Of a stretch of DNA of 51,037 nt, positions 28,757-38,104 are shown one piece after another. The notes under the pieces are model-generated. The model was not told the origin of the DNA. It was given only the letters and a program-made list of their open reading frames with translations, and made no database searches. Made by a program: the position numbers and the translations under genes. Position 1 is the stretch's first letter, and the number at the start of each line of letters is the position of its first letter. The stretch comes from Planococcus ruber (GTDB lineage Bacteria; Bacillota; Bacilli; Bacillales_A; Planococcaceae): positions 1 to 51,037 of the forward strand of contig NZ_JALHAG010000003.1 in the NCBI RefSeq assembly GCF_022819085.1. Direction: 5' to 3'.

Positions 28757-30364
28757 TTGGCGAATGAAGGAACAATGAAAACATTTATGAAAGGCGCAGT
28801 TCTTTTGACGATGGCGGGCTTTATCGTCAAATTGCTGAGTGCCATTTACCGTGTGCCTTTCCAAAACTTAGTCGGGGACCAGGGCTTTTATATTTACCAG
28901 CAAGTGTATCCGTTTGTCGGCATTTTCAGTGTCTGGACTTCTTACGGTTTTGCAGTAGCGGTCTCAAAGCTGCTTGCTGATTCAGAGAAACCGGACCATG
29001 GCGCAATTTTGCGGATTTCTCTCGGTTTTATTGCGGCTGTGTCGCTCGCGGTTTTCCTGGTGCTGTTTTTGGGTGCGGAAGGATTGGCCGGTTGGATGGG
29101 CGACCGTCAACTCGCCCCGCTTTTGCAAATTGCGGCTTTGGCGGTATTGCTGATGGCACCGATTGCAGTGATGAAAGGGCATTTCCAGTCCCGTAATCAT
29201 ATGCAGCCCGTCGCCTATGCCCAAGTGATGGAGCAGGCCATCCGGGTATCGGTCATTTTGCTTGGTTCTTGGCTAGTCGTCATGGCAGGCTATTCGCTGT
29301 ATGCGGCAGGAAGCATGGCGATACTCGGTGCCGCTGTCGGTGAACTGGCAGCCGTGCTTTTGCTGTTTTATTTTTTCCGGCGTTCGTACCATCGAGAAGA
29401 ACGCAGGACTCCAGCGATCCGTCCGTGGCCGATCATCAAAAAAATGACTGTCATCAGTTTGAGCATCAGCATGAGTTCATTGATTCTGCTGTTCTTTCAA
29501 CTGGTCGATTCGTTTTCGGTCTTTCGTCTGCTGACAGAGGCAGGCGTAGATCGGATGGAAGCAATGGAGCAAAAAGGCGTCTATGACAGAGGGCAGCCCC
29601 TTGTGCAATTCGGCATTCTCATGGCCACGTCGCTTGCGCTTGCCATCGTGCCGCTTGTGGCACAAATGGCAAAAAAACCATCCGGCAGGCCGGCTCAAGC
29701 TTATGCGCAATTGGCTTTCCGGGTGTCATTTTTATTTGCCTTTGCTTCAGCTGCCGGCCTGTCGCTCGTGATGCCATATGTAAATGAAATGCTGTTTGAA
29801 ACCCGTGAAGAATCAGCCGCGTTGATCGTTTTCAGCTGGCAGATCGTCTGGATGGCGTTATTGCTGGTTTTGACTTCCTTGCTTTACGGATTGGGAAAAG
29901 TGAAGATTCCGGCTTGGCTATTAGCCGGAGGCATCGTGGTCAAAATCATCGGCAATTGGCTGTTGATACCGATTGGGGAAGTGACGGGTGCTGCGCTTGC
30001 AGGAAACATGGGGCTCGCCTTTGTCGTTTTCGGCCTCCTTCTTTATTTCAAACGGGTCTGGCCGATCCGGCTGGCGCCAAAGCGCTATTACGGCTGGATT
30101 TTCGCTGCAGCTTCAGCCATGGCGATTGCGGTTGCCGGTTGGTCACTGTTCGCTGACGGGGTCCTCTTCGATGGCTTGGAAAGCCGCTTATCTGCTGCCT
30201 TGATTGCCGTGACGGCTGTTCTTCTCGGTGCGGCGGTATTTCTAGTTGTGGTGGCGCGCAGCCGCATCATCACGGAAAGAGAATGGTTTATCATTCCGTT
30301 CGGCAGGAAACTGGCAGGGCTTCAATTGAAATTGAACGCCAGAAAAAAAGGAGATCGTATATGA
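28757..30364 (+). CDS. yabM: MOP-superfamily flippase, SpoVB/MurJ-like (YabM)
   Basis: Polytopic membrane protein, 535 aa from TTG 28757, with about 14 hydrophobic segments spread evenly, the polysaccharide-transporter pattern. B. subtilis paralogues include SpoVB and MurJ (YtgP), lipid II flippases; the YabM substrate is unknown. The N-terminal MKGAVLLTMAGFIVKLLSAIYRVPF is the family signature. The start is unsure: TTG 28757 has weak signals, and ATG 28775, 3 nt after AAGGA, is an alternative. The stop overlaps yabN by 4 nt, so yabM-yabN-rqcP form an operon. Confidence 0.92.
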   Translation: MANEGTMKTFMKGAVLLTMAGFIVKLLSAIYRVPFQNLVGDQGFYIYQQVYPFVGIFSVWTSYGFAVAVSKLLADSEKPDHGAILRISLGFIAAVSLAVFLVLFLGAEGLAGWMGDRQLAPLLQIAALAVLLMAPIAVMKGHFQSRNHMQPVAYAQVMEQAIRVSVILLGSWLVVMAGYSLYAAGSMAILGAAVGELAAVLLLFYFFRRSYHREERRTPAIRPWPIIKKMTVISLSISMSSLILLFFQLVDSFSVFRLLTEAGVDRMEAMEQKGVYDRGQPLVQFGILMATSLALAIVPLVAQMAKKPSGRPAQAYAQLAFRVSFLFAFASAAGLSLVMPYVNEMLFETREESAALIVFSWQIVWMALLLVLTSLLYGLGKVKIPAWLLAGGIVVKIIGNWLLIPIGEVTGAALAGNMGLAFVVFGLLLYFKRVWPIRLAPKRYYGWIFAAASAMAIAVAGWSLFADGVLFDGLESRLSAALIAVTAVLLGAAVFLVVVARSRIITEREWFIIPFGRKLAGLQLKLNARKKGDRI

Positions 30365-31824
30365 ACACCATCCATGTAATCGGGCTGGGCGCAGGAGATT
30401 TGGATCAACTGCCGCTTGGCGTCTATAAAAAATTAAAGAATGCTTCGAAGTTGTATGTGCGGACGGAAGACCATCCCGTCTTGCAGGAATTGGCCGAAGA
30501 GGGCATGAGTTTTAACTCTTTCGATGCCGTTTACGAAAAACACGATACCTTTGCCCCGGTCTATGCAGAAATTGCAGATACGCTGATTGCCTTAGCAAAA
30601 GAGCAATCGGTCATTTATGCCGTACCGGGCCATCCATTGGTCGCCGAGCAGACGGTTCAATATTTAGTGGAAGCCGAAAAAGATGGAGGTTTCCGCTTAG
30701 TGATCGAAGGCGGGCAAAGTTTTCTGGATCCGATTTTCGGAGCGCTCCGCATCGACCCGATTGAAGGGTTCCAGCTGCTCGATGGCACAGCGATGGCAAG
30801 CGACGATGTCAATATGACGCAGCATGTGTTAATTGCGCAAGTCTACGATTCCTTTAGTGCATCGGAAGTGAAGTTGACGCTAATGGAAAAATATCCGGAA
30901 GACTACGAAGTGACCATCGTGACCGCGGCGGGTTCAGCAAACGAAGTGCTGCGGAAGGTTCCGCTCTATGAACTGGACCGTGCAGCGGAAGTGGATAATT
31001 TAACGACGATTTATGTGCCGCCGGCCGTGGACCAAATGGATCGCCTAAAGGAATGGCAGACGTTCCGCCAGATTGTCGCCCGTTTAAGAAGCCCTGAAGG
31101 CTGCCCATGGGACCGCGAGCAAACGCATGAATCATTGCGCCCGTATTTATTGGAAGAAGCGCACGAGCTGCTCCAGGCGATTGAGGAAGAAGATGACGAA
31201 GCAATTGCGGAAGAATTGGGCGATGTGCTGCTTCAAGTATTCCTGCATGCACAAATTGGCCAGGACAACGGCTATTTCCAGTTGGAAGATGTCTTGTCAG
31301 CAGTCAGCGCGAAAATGATCCGGCGCCATCCGCATGTCTTCGGCGATGTGGAAGCTGTCACGTCAGACGAAGTCGTATCGAACTGGCAAGCGATCAAAGC
31401 CCAGGAAAAACCGCAGACGGCTTCCATTCTGGACGGACAGGAACGCTTCAGTTCCTCGTTGATGACGTCTTATAATTACCAGAAAAAAGTGGCCAAAGTC
31501 GGCTTTAGCTGGTCGGATGCAGAAGGGGCTTGGGAGAAATTCCAAGAAGAATTGCAGGAATTTCAGGAGGAAGCGGCGAAAGGTTCTAAAGAGCGGCAGC
31601 TCGATGAACTGGGCGACCTGCTATTTACTCTCGTCAATATTGCCCGCTTTTATGGATTGTCGCCTGAACAGGCCATGGTCCATGCCAACCAGAAATTCCA
31701 GCAGCGCTTCAGCCATGTCGAAAAGCGCGTCAACGAAGGAAGCGGCAATTTCAGCGACTATACATTAGCGCAATTAGATGAATTTTGGAACGAAGCCAAA
31801 ACATTGGCAAGAAGGGAAGAATGA
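30361..31824 (+). CDS. yabN: Fused tetrapyrrole-methylase-like and MazG pyrophosphohydrolase (YabN)
   Basis: Bifunctional protein, 487 aa, about the length known for Bacillales. The N-terminal SAM-dependent tetrapyrrole-methylase-like domain (about 1-215; IHVIGLGAGDLDQLPLGVY and VYAVPGHPLVAEQT-like motif) joins a MazG NTP-pyrophosphohydrolase domain (about 235-487), with the EEAHELLQAI...EELGDVLLQV metal motif and a second MazG copy. It probably cleans non-canonical NTPs. AAAAGGAG precedes ATG 30361, which overlaps the yabM stop. It is 2 nt from rqcP. Confidence 0.95.
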   Translation: MNTIHVIGLGAGDLDQLPLGVYKKLKNASKLYVRTEDHPVLQELAEEGMSFNSFDAVYEKHDTFAPVYAEIADTLIALAKEQSVIYAVPGHPLVAEQTVQYLVEAEKDGGFRLVIEGGQSFLDPIFGALRIDPIEGFQLLDGTAMASDDVNMTQHVLIAQVYDSFSASEVKLTLMEKYPEDYEVTIVTAAGSANEVLRKVPLYELDRAAEVDNLTTIYVPPAVDQMDRLKEWQTFRQIVARLRSPEGCPWDREQTHESLRPYLLEEAHELLQAIEEEDDEAIAEELGDVLLQVFLHAQIGQDNGYFQLEDVLSAVSAKMIRRHPHVFGDVEAVTSDEVVSNWQAIKAQEKPQTASILDGQERFSSSLMTSYNYQKKVAKVGFSWSDAEGAWEKFQEELQEFQEEAAKGSKERQLDELGDLLFTLVNIARFYGLSPEQAMVHANQKFQQRFSHVEKRVNEGSGNFSDYTLAQLDEFWNEAKTLARREE

Positions 31825-31826
31825 CG

Positions 31827-32117
31827 ATGCGTCTGGATAAATTTTTGAAAGTCTCCCGTTTGATCAAACGCCGTACGTTGGCTAAAGAAGTAGCTGACCA
31901 AGGACGGATTACCGTAAACGGCAATAAAGCAAAGGCAAGCTCGGTCATCAAAGAAAATGACGAATTGCAAATCCGCTTCGGCCAAAAAGTGGTCACGGTA
32001 CGTGTGGATATGCTGAAAGAAAATGCCCGTAAAGAAGAAACGGCCAATATGTACACCATCTTAAAAGAAGAAAAGCTGGATAAAATTGAACCCGAATTCA
32101 TCGATGACGAAGCGTGA
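31827..32117 (+). CDS. rqcP: Ribosome quality-control factor RqcP (YabO, Hsp15-like)
   Basis: S4-domain RNA-binding protein that binds stalled 50S-peptidyl-tRNA complexes and acts with RqcH in poly-alanine tailing (established in B. subtilis). 96 aa. The S4 motif MRLDKFLKVSRLIKRRTLAKE opens the protein and the family stretch EEANMYTILKEEKL-like lies at the C-terminus. The frame opens at 31785 inside yabN, but AAGGGAAG at 31812-31819 suits ATG 31827. The sporulation genes yabP and yabQ that follow in B. subtilis are missing. The gene ends at a terminator shared with argF. Confidence 0.95.
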   Translation: MRLDKFLKVSRLIKRRTLAKEVADQGRITVNGNKAKASSVIKENDELQIRFGQKVVTVRVDMLKENARKEETANMYTILKEEKLDKIEPEFIDDEA

Positions 32118-32130
32118 GGGTTTGAAAAAG

Positions 32131-32174
32131 AAAAAGCTGTTCCGGAAGCCAAGCGCTTTCGGAACAGCTTTTTT
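32131..32174. terminator. Bidirectional terminator between rqcP and argF
   Basis: A 13-bp stem, 32132-32144 pairing with 32160-32172 (AAAAGCTGTTCCG and complement), with an extra GAAGC/GCTTT inner part and T-rich tails on both strands. It serves the converging rqcP and carA-carB-argF transcripts. Confidence 0.92.
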
Positions 32175-32178
32175 GTAT

Positions 32179-33132
32179 TTATTGGCCAGCCATCAAGGCG
32201 ACAAGCAAGGCTTTCTGTGCATGCAGACGATTCTCCGCTTCCTGGAAAACGACCGAATGCGGACCTTCAAGGATGCCCGTTGAAACTTCTTCTTCACGGT
32301 GAGCCGGAAGGCAGTGCATAAAGATATAATTTGGATTTGCGTGAGCTGCCAGTTCTTCGTTCACTTGATAGCCCTGAAAATGTTCCAAGCGCTCCAAAGC
32401 TTCCGCTTCTTGGCCCATGCTCGCCCAGACATCGGTGTAAATGACGTCGCAGCCGGCCACTGCTTCAACCGGATCTGTTGTGACCAAAATCGTTGCCCCC
32501 GTTTTCAAGGCAATCGCCTGAGCTAGTTCGACCATTTCAGGTTTTGGTGCATAAGCGGCAGGGGAAGCGATTGCGATGTCCATGCCGACTTTCGCCGCGC
32601 CGATCATCAGTGAATTCGCCATATTGTTGGCATCGCCGATATAAGCCATTTTCTTTCCTGCACAGCTGCCGAAATGTTCTTGGATCGTGAGCAAATCGGC
32701 CAGTACCTGGCATGGGTGAAAATCGTCCGTCAATCCGTTAATGACCGGCACCGAACTGTGGTCTGCCATTTCCTGGACCGTTGCTTGGTCGAATGTCCGG
32801 ATCATGATGCCGTCGAGGTAGCTGGATAACACTTGTGCAGTATCTGAAATCGCTTCGCCGCGCCCCATTTGGATGTCGCGTGTGCTGAGGTGCATTGCAT
32901 GTCCACCGAGCTGCAACATGCCTGCTTCAAAAGACACACGCGTGCGGGTGGACGACTTTTCAAAAATCATGCCGAGCACTTTGCCTTCCAATAACGGAAG
33001 GTGTTTATTCTCCGGTTTCTTGAGTTCTACTGCGAGCTCAAGCAACTCCAAAATCTCTTCGCTGCTGTAATCCTTTAGCGAAAGCATGTGTTTTTGGGCA
33101 ATTTGTGGAGCATAAGGCAAAATCGCTGTCAT
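32179..33132 (-). CDS. argF: Ornithine carbamoyltransferase
   Basis: Transfers the carbamoyl group of carbamoyl phosphate to ornithine to give citrulline. 317 aa. The carbamoyl-phosphate loop FEKSSTRTR, the middle GxP-like region, and the ornithine-binding HCLPAHR are all visible. The ATG overlaps the carB stop by 4 nt, so it is translationally coupled to carB. Being next to carAB argues for an anabolic ArgF over a catabolic ArcB. The operon stands against the surrounding genes and against the expected replication direction. Confidence 0.97.
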   Translation of the reverse strand: MTAILPYAPQIAQKHMLSLKDYSSEEILELLELAVELKKPENKHLPLLEGKVLGMIFEKSSTRTRVSFEAGMLQLGGHAMHLSTRDIQMGRGEAISDTAQVLSSYLDGIMIRTFDQATVQEMADHSSVPVINGLTDDFHPCQVLADLLTIQEHFGSCAGKKMAYIGDANNMANSLMIGAAKVGMDIAIASPAAYAPKPEMVELAQAIALKTGATILVTTDPVEAVAGCDVIYTDVWASMGQEAEALERLEHFQGYQVNEELAAHANPNYIFMHCLPAHREEEVSTGILEGPHSVVFQEAENRLHAQKALLVALMAGQ

Positions 33133-36100
33133 TGGACAAGCACTCCTTTCGGTTTTCCGTTAATGGCTTTGACATATTCCTGGAAAGCACGGATGGTTTC
33201 CGTACGCGTCCAAACGTGAAGGCGATGGACAGCGGCTGTAGCTGCCTGGATTTTGTCGGGATCCTGCACTAAATCGATATACGCTTTTTTATTCTCCGTT
33301 TTCAGCCATTTCTCGAATGGCATCGATGCAGCGGTCTGGAAGGTGAAGCCTTGAGCGTTCCAAAAGTTCTCATCAATGAGCGAAAGCGAAGCCTCCGTAA
33401 TGAAAATGGTGCCGCCGCCTTTCAGCGAAGCGAGTTGCTGAGAAGCGCCGTCCAGCGCTTTTTGCATGGCGAAATTTGAGTCCGGGCTGCTGCCGATGAC
33501 TTCCCCCGTTGACATCATTTCGGGCGACAGGACAGGAGACAAGCCAGGCAATTTAATATGAGAAAATACTGGAGCCTTTACGGTATATTCCGGCTGGCCA
33601 TTGTAGGATGCCTCGATGCCCAGCTCCTCAAAAGGAACACCGAGCATCAACGCTGTCGCCAATTGCACAAGCGGAACATCGGTCGCTTTCGAACTGATCG
33701 GCACCGTACGCGAAGCCCGCGGGTTGATTTCCATGACGTATAGTTGATCCTCTTCATAAACAAACTGGATGTTGAATAAACCCGTGTATTTCATATTGCC
33801 GGCGATATGCCGTGCGGTCGCGGTTAAGGCTGCAAGTGCTTTCGAAGACAGCGAAACCGGCGGTGTGATGGAAAGGCTGTCGCCGGAATGGACGCCGGTT
33901 CCTTCAATGTGTTCAAAAACAGCGGCAATCCATACATTTTCACCGTCCGATAAGATGTCCGCTTCCACTTCTTTCCCTGTGATGAAGTGATCTACGAGCA
34001 CGGGATAAGACATGGAGGTTTGCACAAGCCATTGCTGCAATTCTTGCTCGTCGTGCAAAATCGTCATGCCTTTGCCGCCGATGACATAAGAGGGGCGCAG
34101 CATGACCGGGTAGCCAAGAACGCCTGCGAACTCTTGAACTTCTTCCGGCGTCTCCGCCGTGAAGCTCGGGATAACCGGCAAGCCGATCGATTCCAAAAAT
34201 CCATAAAATCGCTCCCGGTCTTCCATTTGATCCAATAGATCCACTTCGGAACCGAGGATTGTGATGCCGGCCTCTTCCAATTCCGCTGCCACATTCAACG
34301 AGGTCTGGCCGCCGAATTGGACAATGACTTGCGTAATGCCTTCAAAATCGAGCACATTCAAAATGTCTTCAGCGGTCATCGGTTCAAAATACAAAGCATC
34401 TGCAATTTCATAATCGGTGGAAACCGTTTCCGGATTGTTGTTGATCATGATCGCTTCATAGCCATGCTGCTGAAGGGCGAGCACACTGTGCACGCAGCAA
34501 TAATCGAATTCGATGCCTTGTCCGATGCGGATCGGGCCGGAACCGATCACCGCCACTTTTTTCTTCGTGGACGTTCGTCCGTCTGCCTGGCCGTTCCAAG
34601 TGGAATACAAATAGTTCGTCTGCGAACGGAATTCCGCTGCGCACGTATCAATCACCCGGTAAGACGGGAACAAGCTCCAGCTTTTGCGCTGGCCCCAAAT
34701 CTCAGCAGGAGAGACATGCCATAGCGCCGCTAGTTGCTTGTCGCTGAACCCGAGGGCTTTCGCCTGCTTCAACCGGCTGTAAGTCATGCTGTTCCAGGAC
34801 AATAAATGCAGTTTATGCCATTCATCAACGATGCGTTTCAAGACATACAAGAAATAAGGGGCAATCGCAGTCACATCATGCAATTGCTGGACTGTTTTAT
34901 TGCGGATCAGCAATTCGAATAAAACGAAGAGCCGGCGGTCATCCGGTTCTGCAGCCATTTTTTCAAGCGTGCCGATCGGCAATTCGGCGAGGGCCGGCAA
35001 ACGGAAGCCGTCGAGCGGCATATCGAGTGACCGGATGGCTTTTTGAAAAGCGGCTTCCATGCTGCGTTCAATCGCCATCACTTCGCCGGTCGCTTTCATC
35101 TGCGTGCCGAGTGTGCGGTTGGCTTGCTGGAATTGATCAAAGGGCCAGCGCGGAATTTTGACCGTGACGTAATCGAGCGCCGGTTCAAAGCTTGCAAAAG
35201 TAGTACCGGTCACAGGATTTTTCAATTCATTCAATGTGTAGCCGATTGCCAGTTTGGCGGCAATTTTTGCAATCGGGTAGCCGGTTGCTTTGGAAGCGAG
35301 TGCCGAAGACCGGCTGACCCGCGGATTGACCTCGATTAAATAATAGGCGGAAGTTTCAGGGTGCAAGGCGAATTGGACATTGCAGGCACCGACAATTCCT
35401 AATGCATCGATAATGTTGATCGATGCTGTACGGAGCATATGATACTCGCGGTCATTCAATGTCTGGCTCGGAGCCACTACAATGGAATCGCCTGTATGTA
35501 CGCCGACCGGATCCAGATTTTCCATATTGCAGACCGTGATGCATGTGCCGTTTTGGTCGCGCATCACTTCATATTCAATTTCCTTGTAGCCGGCAATGCT
35601 TTTTTCAACCAGGCATTGACGAATCGGGCTCGCGCTTAAACCTTGCGCAACAAGCGAAACATATGCGGCTTCATCTGCCGCGATGCCGCCGCCGAAACCT
35701 CCGAGTGTGTAGGCAGGGCGGACAATCAAAGGATAGCCGGCTGTATCGGCAAAGTTCAAGGCTTCTTCGATGGAATAGACGATATCGCTGCTTGGAACAG
35801 GCTGCTCCAAGTGGTTCATCAGCGCACGGAACTGTTCGCGGTCTTCTGCTTTTTTGATCGAATCCATATTGGTTCCAAGCAGCGAGACGCCATATTTGGC
35901 GAGGATGCCGGCATCCGATAACGCCATGGCCAAATTTAAGCCGGTTTGGCCGCCGACTGTCGCCAGCAAGCCATCAGGACGTTCTTTTTCCAAAATGCGG
36001 GTAAGGCTATCAACAGTCAGTGGTTCAAAATACACTTTATGGGAAATGGTTTTATCGGTCATGATGGTAGCGGGATTGTTATTGACAAGAATTACTTCAA

Positions 36101-36224
36101 TGCCTTCCTCCTTTAAAGCGAGGCAGGCTTGAGTCCCTGAATAATCAAATTCCGCGGCTTGGCCGATCACAATGGCGCCGGAACCAATCACCAATACTTT
36201 CTGGATGTCTGGATGTTTAGGCAT
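33129..36224 (-). CDS. carB: Carbamoyl-phosphate synthase large subunit, arginine-type
   Basis: Makes carbamoyl phosphate from ammonia, bicarbonate and two ATP. 1031 aa, shorter than pyrimidine-type subunits of about 1070 and equal to the arginine-specific Bacillus enzyme I remember (about 1030). It is made of two ATP-grasp halves: the first with IVRPAYTLGGFGGG (about 166-180), the second with VMLRPSYVIGGKGM, each preceded by KVLVIGSG / KVAVIGSGPIRIGQG. The C-terminal allosteric MGS-like domain (about 940-1031) is cut short. It overlaps carA by 8 nt. The small subunit supplies ammonia from glutamine. Confidence 0.96.
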   Translation of the reverse strand: MPKHPDIQKVLVIGSGAIVIGQAAEFDYSGTQACLALKEEGIEVILVNNNPATIMTDKTISHKVYFEPLTVDSLTRILEKERPDGLLATVGGQTGLNLAMALSDAGILAKYGVSLLGTNMDSIKKAEDREQFRALMNHLEQPVPSSDIVYSIEEALNFADTAGYPLIVRPAYTLGGFGGGIAADEAAYVSLVAQGLSASPIRQCLVEKSIAGYKEIEYEVMRDQNGTCITVCNMENLDPVGVHTGDSIVVAPSQTLNDREYHMLRTASINIIDALGIVGACNVQFALHPETSAYYLIEVNPRVSRSSALASKATGYPIAKIAAKLAIGYTLNELKNPVTGTTFASFEPALDYVTVKIPRWPFDQFQQANRTLGTQMKATGEVMAIERSMEAAFQKAIRSLDMPLDGFRLPALAELPIGTLEKMAAEPDDRRLFVLFELLIRNKTVQQLHDVTAIAPYFLYVLKRIVDEWHKLHLLSWNSMTYSRLKQAKALGFSDKQLAALWHVSPAEIWGQRKSWSLFPSYRVIDTCAAEFRSQTNYLYSTWNGQADGRTSTKKKVAVIGSGPIRIGQGIEFDYCCVHSVLALQQHGYEAIMINNNPETVSTDYEIADALYFEPMTAEDILNVLDFEGITQVIVQFGGQTSLNVAAELEEAGITILGSEVDLLDQMEDRERFYGFLESIGLPVIPSFTAETPEEVQEFAGVLGYPVMLRPSYVIGGKGMTILHDEQELQQWLVQTSMSYPVLVDHFITGKEVEADILSDGENVWIAAVFEHIEGTGVHSGDSLSITPPVSLSSKALAALTATARHIAGNMKYTGLFNIQFVYEEDQLYVMEINPRASRTVPISSKATDVPLVQLATALMLGVPFEELGIEASYNGQPEYTVKAPVFSHIKLPGLSPVLSPEMMSTGEVIGSSPDSNFAMQKALDGASQQLASLKGGGTIFITEASLSLIDENFWNAQGFTFQTAASMPFEKWLKTENKKAYIDLVQDPDKIQAATAAVHRLHVWTRTETIRAFQEYVKAINGKPKGVLVQ

Positions 36225-37287
36225 GTAGGGTCACCTTCTTTTTCTGATGGATAAATGCGAGAAACTCATTGAATAGTTCTTGGTGTTCAGCAGGGCCTGG
36301 CGCTGCTTCCGGATGAAATTGAACCGTCAGCAGCGGAAGTTCGGGATGGCTCAACCCTTCTATGCTTCCGTCATTGACGTTTTTATAAAGAATGGAAAGC
36401 GGGGTTTCCAAAATGCTTGCTTCTTCGACGACGTAGCTGTGGTTTTGGGAACTCATGGTCACTTGCTGCGTCTTTATATGGATGACAGGATGGTTGGCGC
36501 CGCGATGGCCATAAGGCAATTTCGCCGTTCGTGCGCCAAAAGCGGAAGCGATGATTTGATGGCCGAGGCAAATCCCGAACGTGGGATAGCGCTCTGCCCA
36601 GTCCCGGTAGACCGGAAACAGCGGAGCTAACGCAGCGGGGTCGCCAGGGCCATTGGAAAACAGCAAGCCGTCCAGCTGAAGCGCATCCAGCTTCTCGGTC
36701 GGCAAATGATGGGGAAGAATGCTGACTTTGCAATTGCGCTGCAGCAATTCCGTTAAGATAGAAGATTTAAAATGGAAATCGACTAGTCCAATATGAATCT
36801 CCCCGTCGCCGAACACCGTAATTTCCTCTGTAAGCGGCTGTTCCGGGAGAAAATCGGTTTGGATAGGGTTCCATGAAATCGGAGAAGAAGGGAAGGGGCT
36901 CATTTCCGACTGCATTGTTCCGTATTCGCGGACAATTTGAATAATGGAGCGGGTGTCTACGCCGGTTAAAATCGGCACCTGTCCATTTGCTGCAAACTCA
37001 CTAAGAGGCACTGCCCCTTTTTCTAAAGGCCCTTCGTATAGCTCGGCTACAACAATTCCAGCTGCCTGAATCTTCTCGGATTGAATATGCTGGCTTTGGA
37101 TGCCGTATTGGCCGATCAGCGGATAGGAGAACACGATGAGCTGCCCCTTATAGGAAGGGTCCGTCAGCACTTCTTCATATCCCGTCATGCCCGTGAAAAA
37201 AACAATTTCGCCTTGAATGGCTGTTTGAGCACCGTGCCACTGCCCTTTGAAGCTGATTCCGTTCGAAAGTGTTAACAAGCCTGCCAT
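36217..37287 (-). CDS. carA: Carbamoyl-phosphate synthase small subunit (glutaminase)
   Basis: Class I glutamine amidotransferase that feeds ammonia to CarB. 356 aa. The N-terminal CPS small domain (about 1-140) is followed by the GATase domain with nucleophile Cys in FGICLGHQIIA and the catalytic HPE in VQFHPEAAPGP. The frame opens at ATG 37311 without a ribosome-binding site; GGAGTGG lies 4 nt before ATG 37287, which I take as start. First gene of carA-carB-argF, behind a strong minus-strand promoter. Confidence 0.96.
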   Translation of the reverse strand: MAGLLTLSNGISFKGQWHGAQTAIQGEIVFFTGMTGYEEVLTDPSYKGQLIVFSYPLIGQYGIQSQHIQSEKIQAAGIVVAELYEGPLEKGAVPLSEFAANGQVPILTGVDTRSIIQIVREYGTMQSEMSPFPSSPISWNPIQTDFLPEQPLTEEITVFGDGEIHIGLVDFHFKSSILTELLQRNCKVSILPHHLPTEKLDALQLDGLLFSNGPGDPAALAPLFPVYRDWAERYPTFGICLGHQIIASAFGARTAKLPYGHRGANHPVIHIKTQQVTMSSQNHSYVVEEASILETPLSILYKNVNDGSIEGLSHPELPLLTVQFHPEAAPGPAEHQELFNEFLAFIHQKKKVTLHA

Positions 37288-37357
37288 ATTTCCACTCCAT
37301 TCTTTATTCATTGATAATGCATATTTATAAATGTAATTTCAAAATCAACGTCAATTC

Positions 37358-37375
37358 ACTTAATAAAATAAGTGT
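37358..37375. promoter_or_regulatory. Palindrome in the carA leader (candidate ArgR/AhrC operator)
   Basis: CACTTA-ATAAAA-TAAGTG is an 18-bp palindrome about 10-28 nt downstream of the predicted carA transcription start. Its AT-rich core and position suit a repressor site. It only loosely resembles the ARG-box consensus. A second imperfect dyad, TGCAT...ATGTA, lies at 37318-37335. Confidence 0.35.
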
Positions 37376-37393
37376 TTTTGAATAATGTCTCTT

Positions 37394-37421
37394 ATTATAT
37401 AATGTATAAAAATTAAGTCAA
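37394..37421 (-). promoter_or_regulatory. Sigma-A promoter of carA-carB-argF
   Basis: On the minus strand: TTGACT (37421-37416), 16-bp spacer, TATAAT (37399-37394). Near-consensus, giving a leader of about 100 nt. Confidence 0.75.
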
Positions 37422-37505
37422 TAGTATTTTTATTAATTAAAATGAATGTTCGGCTAAATCTATTCCCAAAAATGTTTCAAAAGTAGTAAGAATTGCAAAA
37501 AAACC

Positions 37506-37534
37506 TTATACTTACTGGGTTTTTCATGTATAAT
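37506..37534 (+). promoter_or_regulatory. Candidate sigma-A promoter of divIC
   Basis: TATAAT at 37529-37534 with weak TTATAC 17 bp upstream, 33 nt before the divIC start. The divIC gene needs a promoter here because the upstream unit is divergent. Confidence 0.45.
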
Positions 37535-37566
37535 GACATCAAAGTGAGTCGGAGGAGGGAAGAGTC

Positions 37567-37989
37567 ATGAGTTTGAAGAGAGAAAAGCCGTCGGAACAGC
37601 GCGAAGTCGCTTCAATTCGCAATGACTATGTCCGCTCGGTTGAACGGAAAGAAAAGCGCCATCAAGCACATAAAGTTCGGTTATTCAGACGTCTGTCTGT
37701 TTTTGGCATTTTGGTGTTAATGGCGAGCATTTGGATCGGCACCACTATCTATGCGCAATCCCAGACGATTTCTGAAAAAGAACAGATGCGTGCGGAAACC
37801 TTAGCTTCGCTGGAAAAAGCGGAGAAAGAACAGAAGAAGCTGGAAGAGCAGATTCTGCTACTGAATGACGATGAATACATTGCGAAATTAGCGCGCAAAG
37901 AGTACTTTTTATCTGAGGACGGGGAAATCATTTTCACGCTTCCAAACGAGGACCAAAAAACAAAAGAAAAAGCCGATGGAAAAGAGTAG
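37567..37989 (+). CDS. divIC: Cell division protein DivIC (FtsB-like)
   Basis: Bitopic septum protein that acts with FtsL and DivIB. 140 aa. A basic cytoplasmic N-terminus (about 1-42) precedes one transmembrane helix (about 43-63, LSVFGILVLMASIWIGTTIY), a coiled coil (about 66-102) and a short extracellular tail with the conserved YIAKLARKEYFLSEDGE. CGGAGGAGGG precedes ATG 37567. In B. subtilis it follows yabQ; here it follows the inserted carA-carB-argF operon. Confidence 0.95.
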   Translation: MSLKREKPSEQREVASIRNDYVRSVERKEKRHQAHKVRLFRRLSVFGILVLMASIWIGTTIYAQSQTISEKEQMRAETLASLEKAEKEQKKLEEQILLLNDDEYIAKLARKEYFLSEDGEIIFTLPNEDQKTKEKADGKE

Positions 37990-38009
37990 TCAGTTGACAC
38001 TCTTTTTTT
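37981..38009 (+). terminator. Intrinsic terminator after divIC
   Basis: AAAGAGT (37981-37987, overlapping the stop codon) pairs with ACTCTTT (37999-38005), then a T run. A weak to moderate stem. Confidence 0.6.
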
Positions 38010-38104
38010 GATGGTTATAATAAAAAGTGGGACAAGTGCCCGTTATAAAGAGCTTATGGCCCAAGTCGGTGTCATTTTAATTTTTAAGGAGGAGCATTTT
38101 TTTT

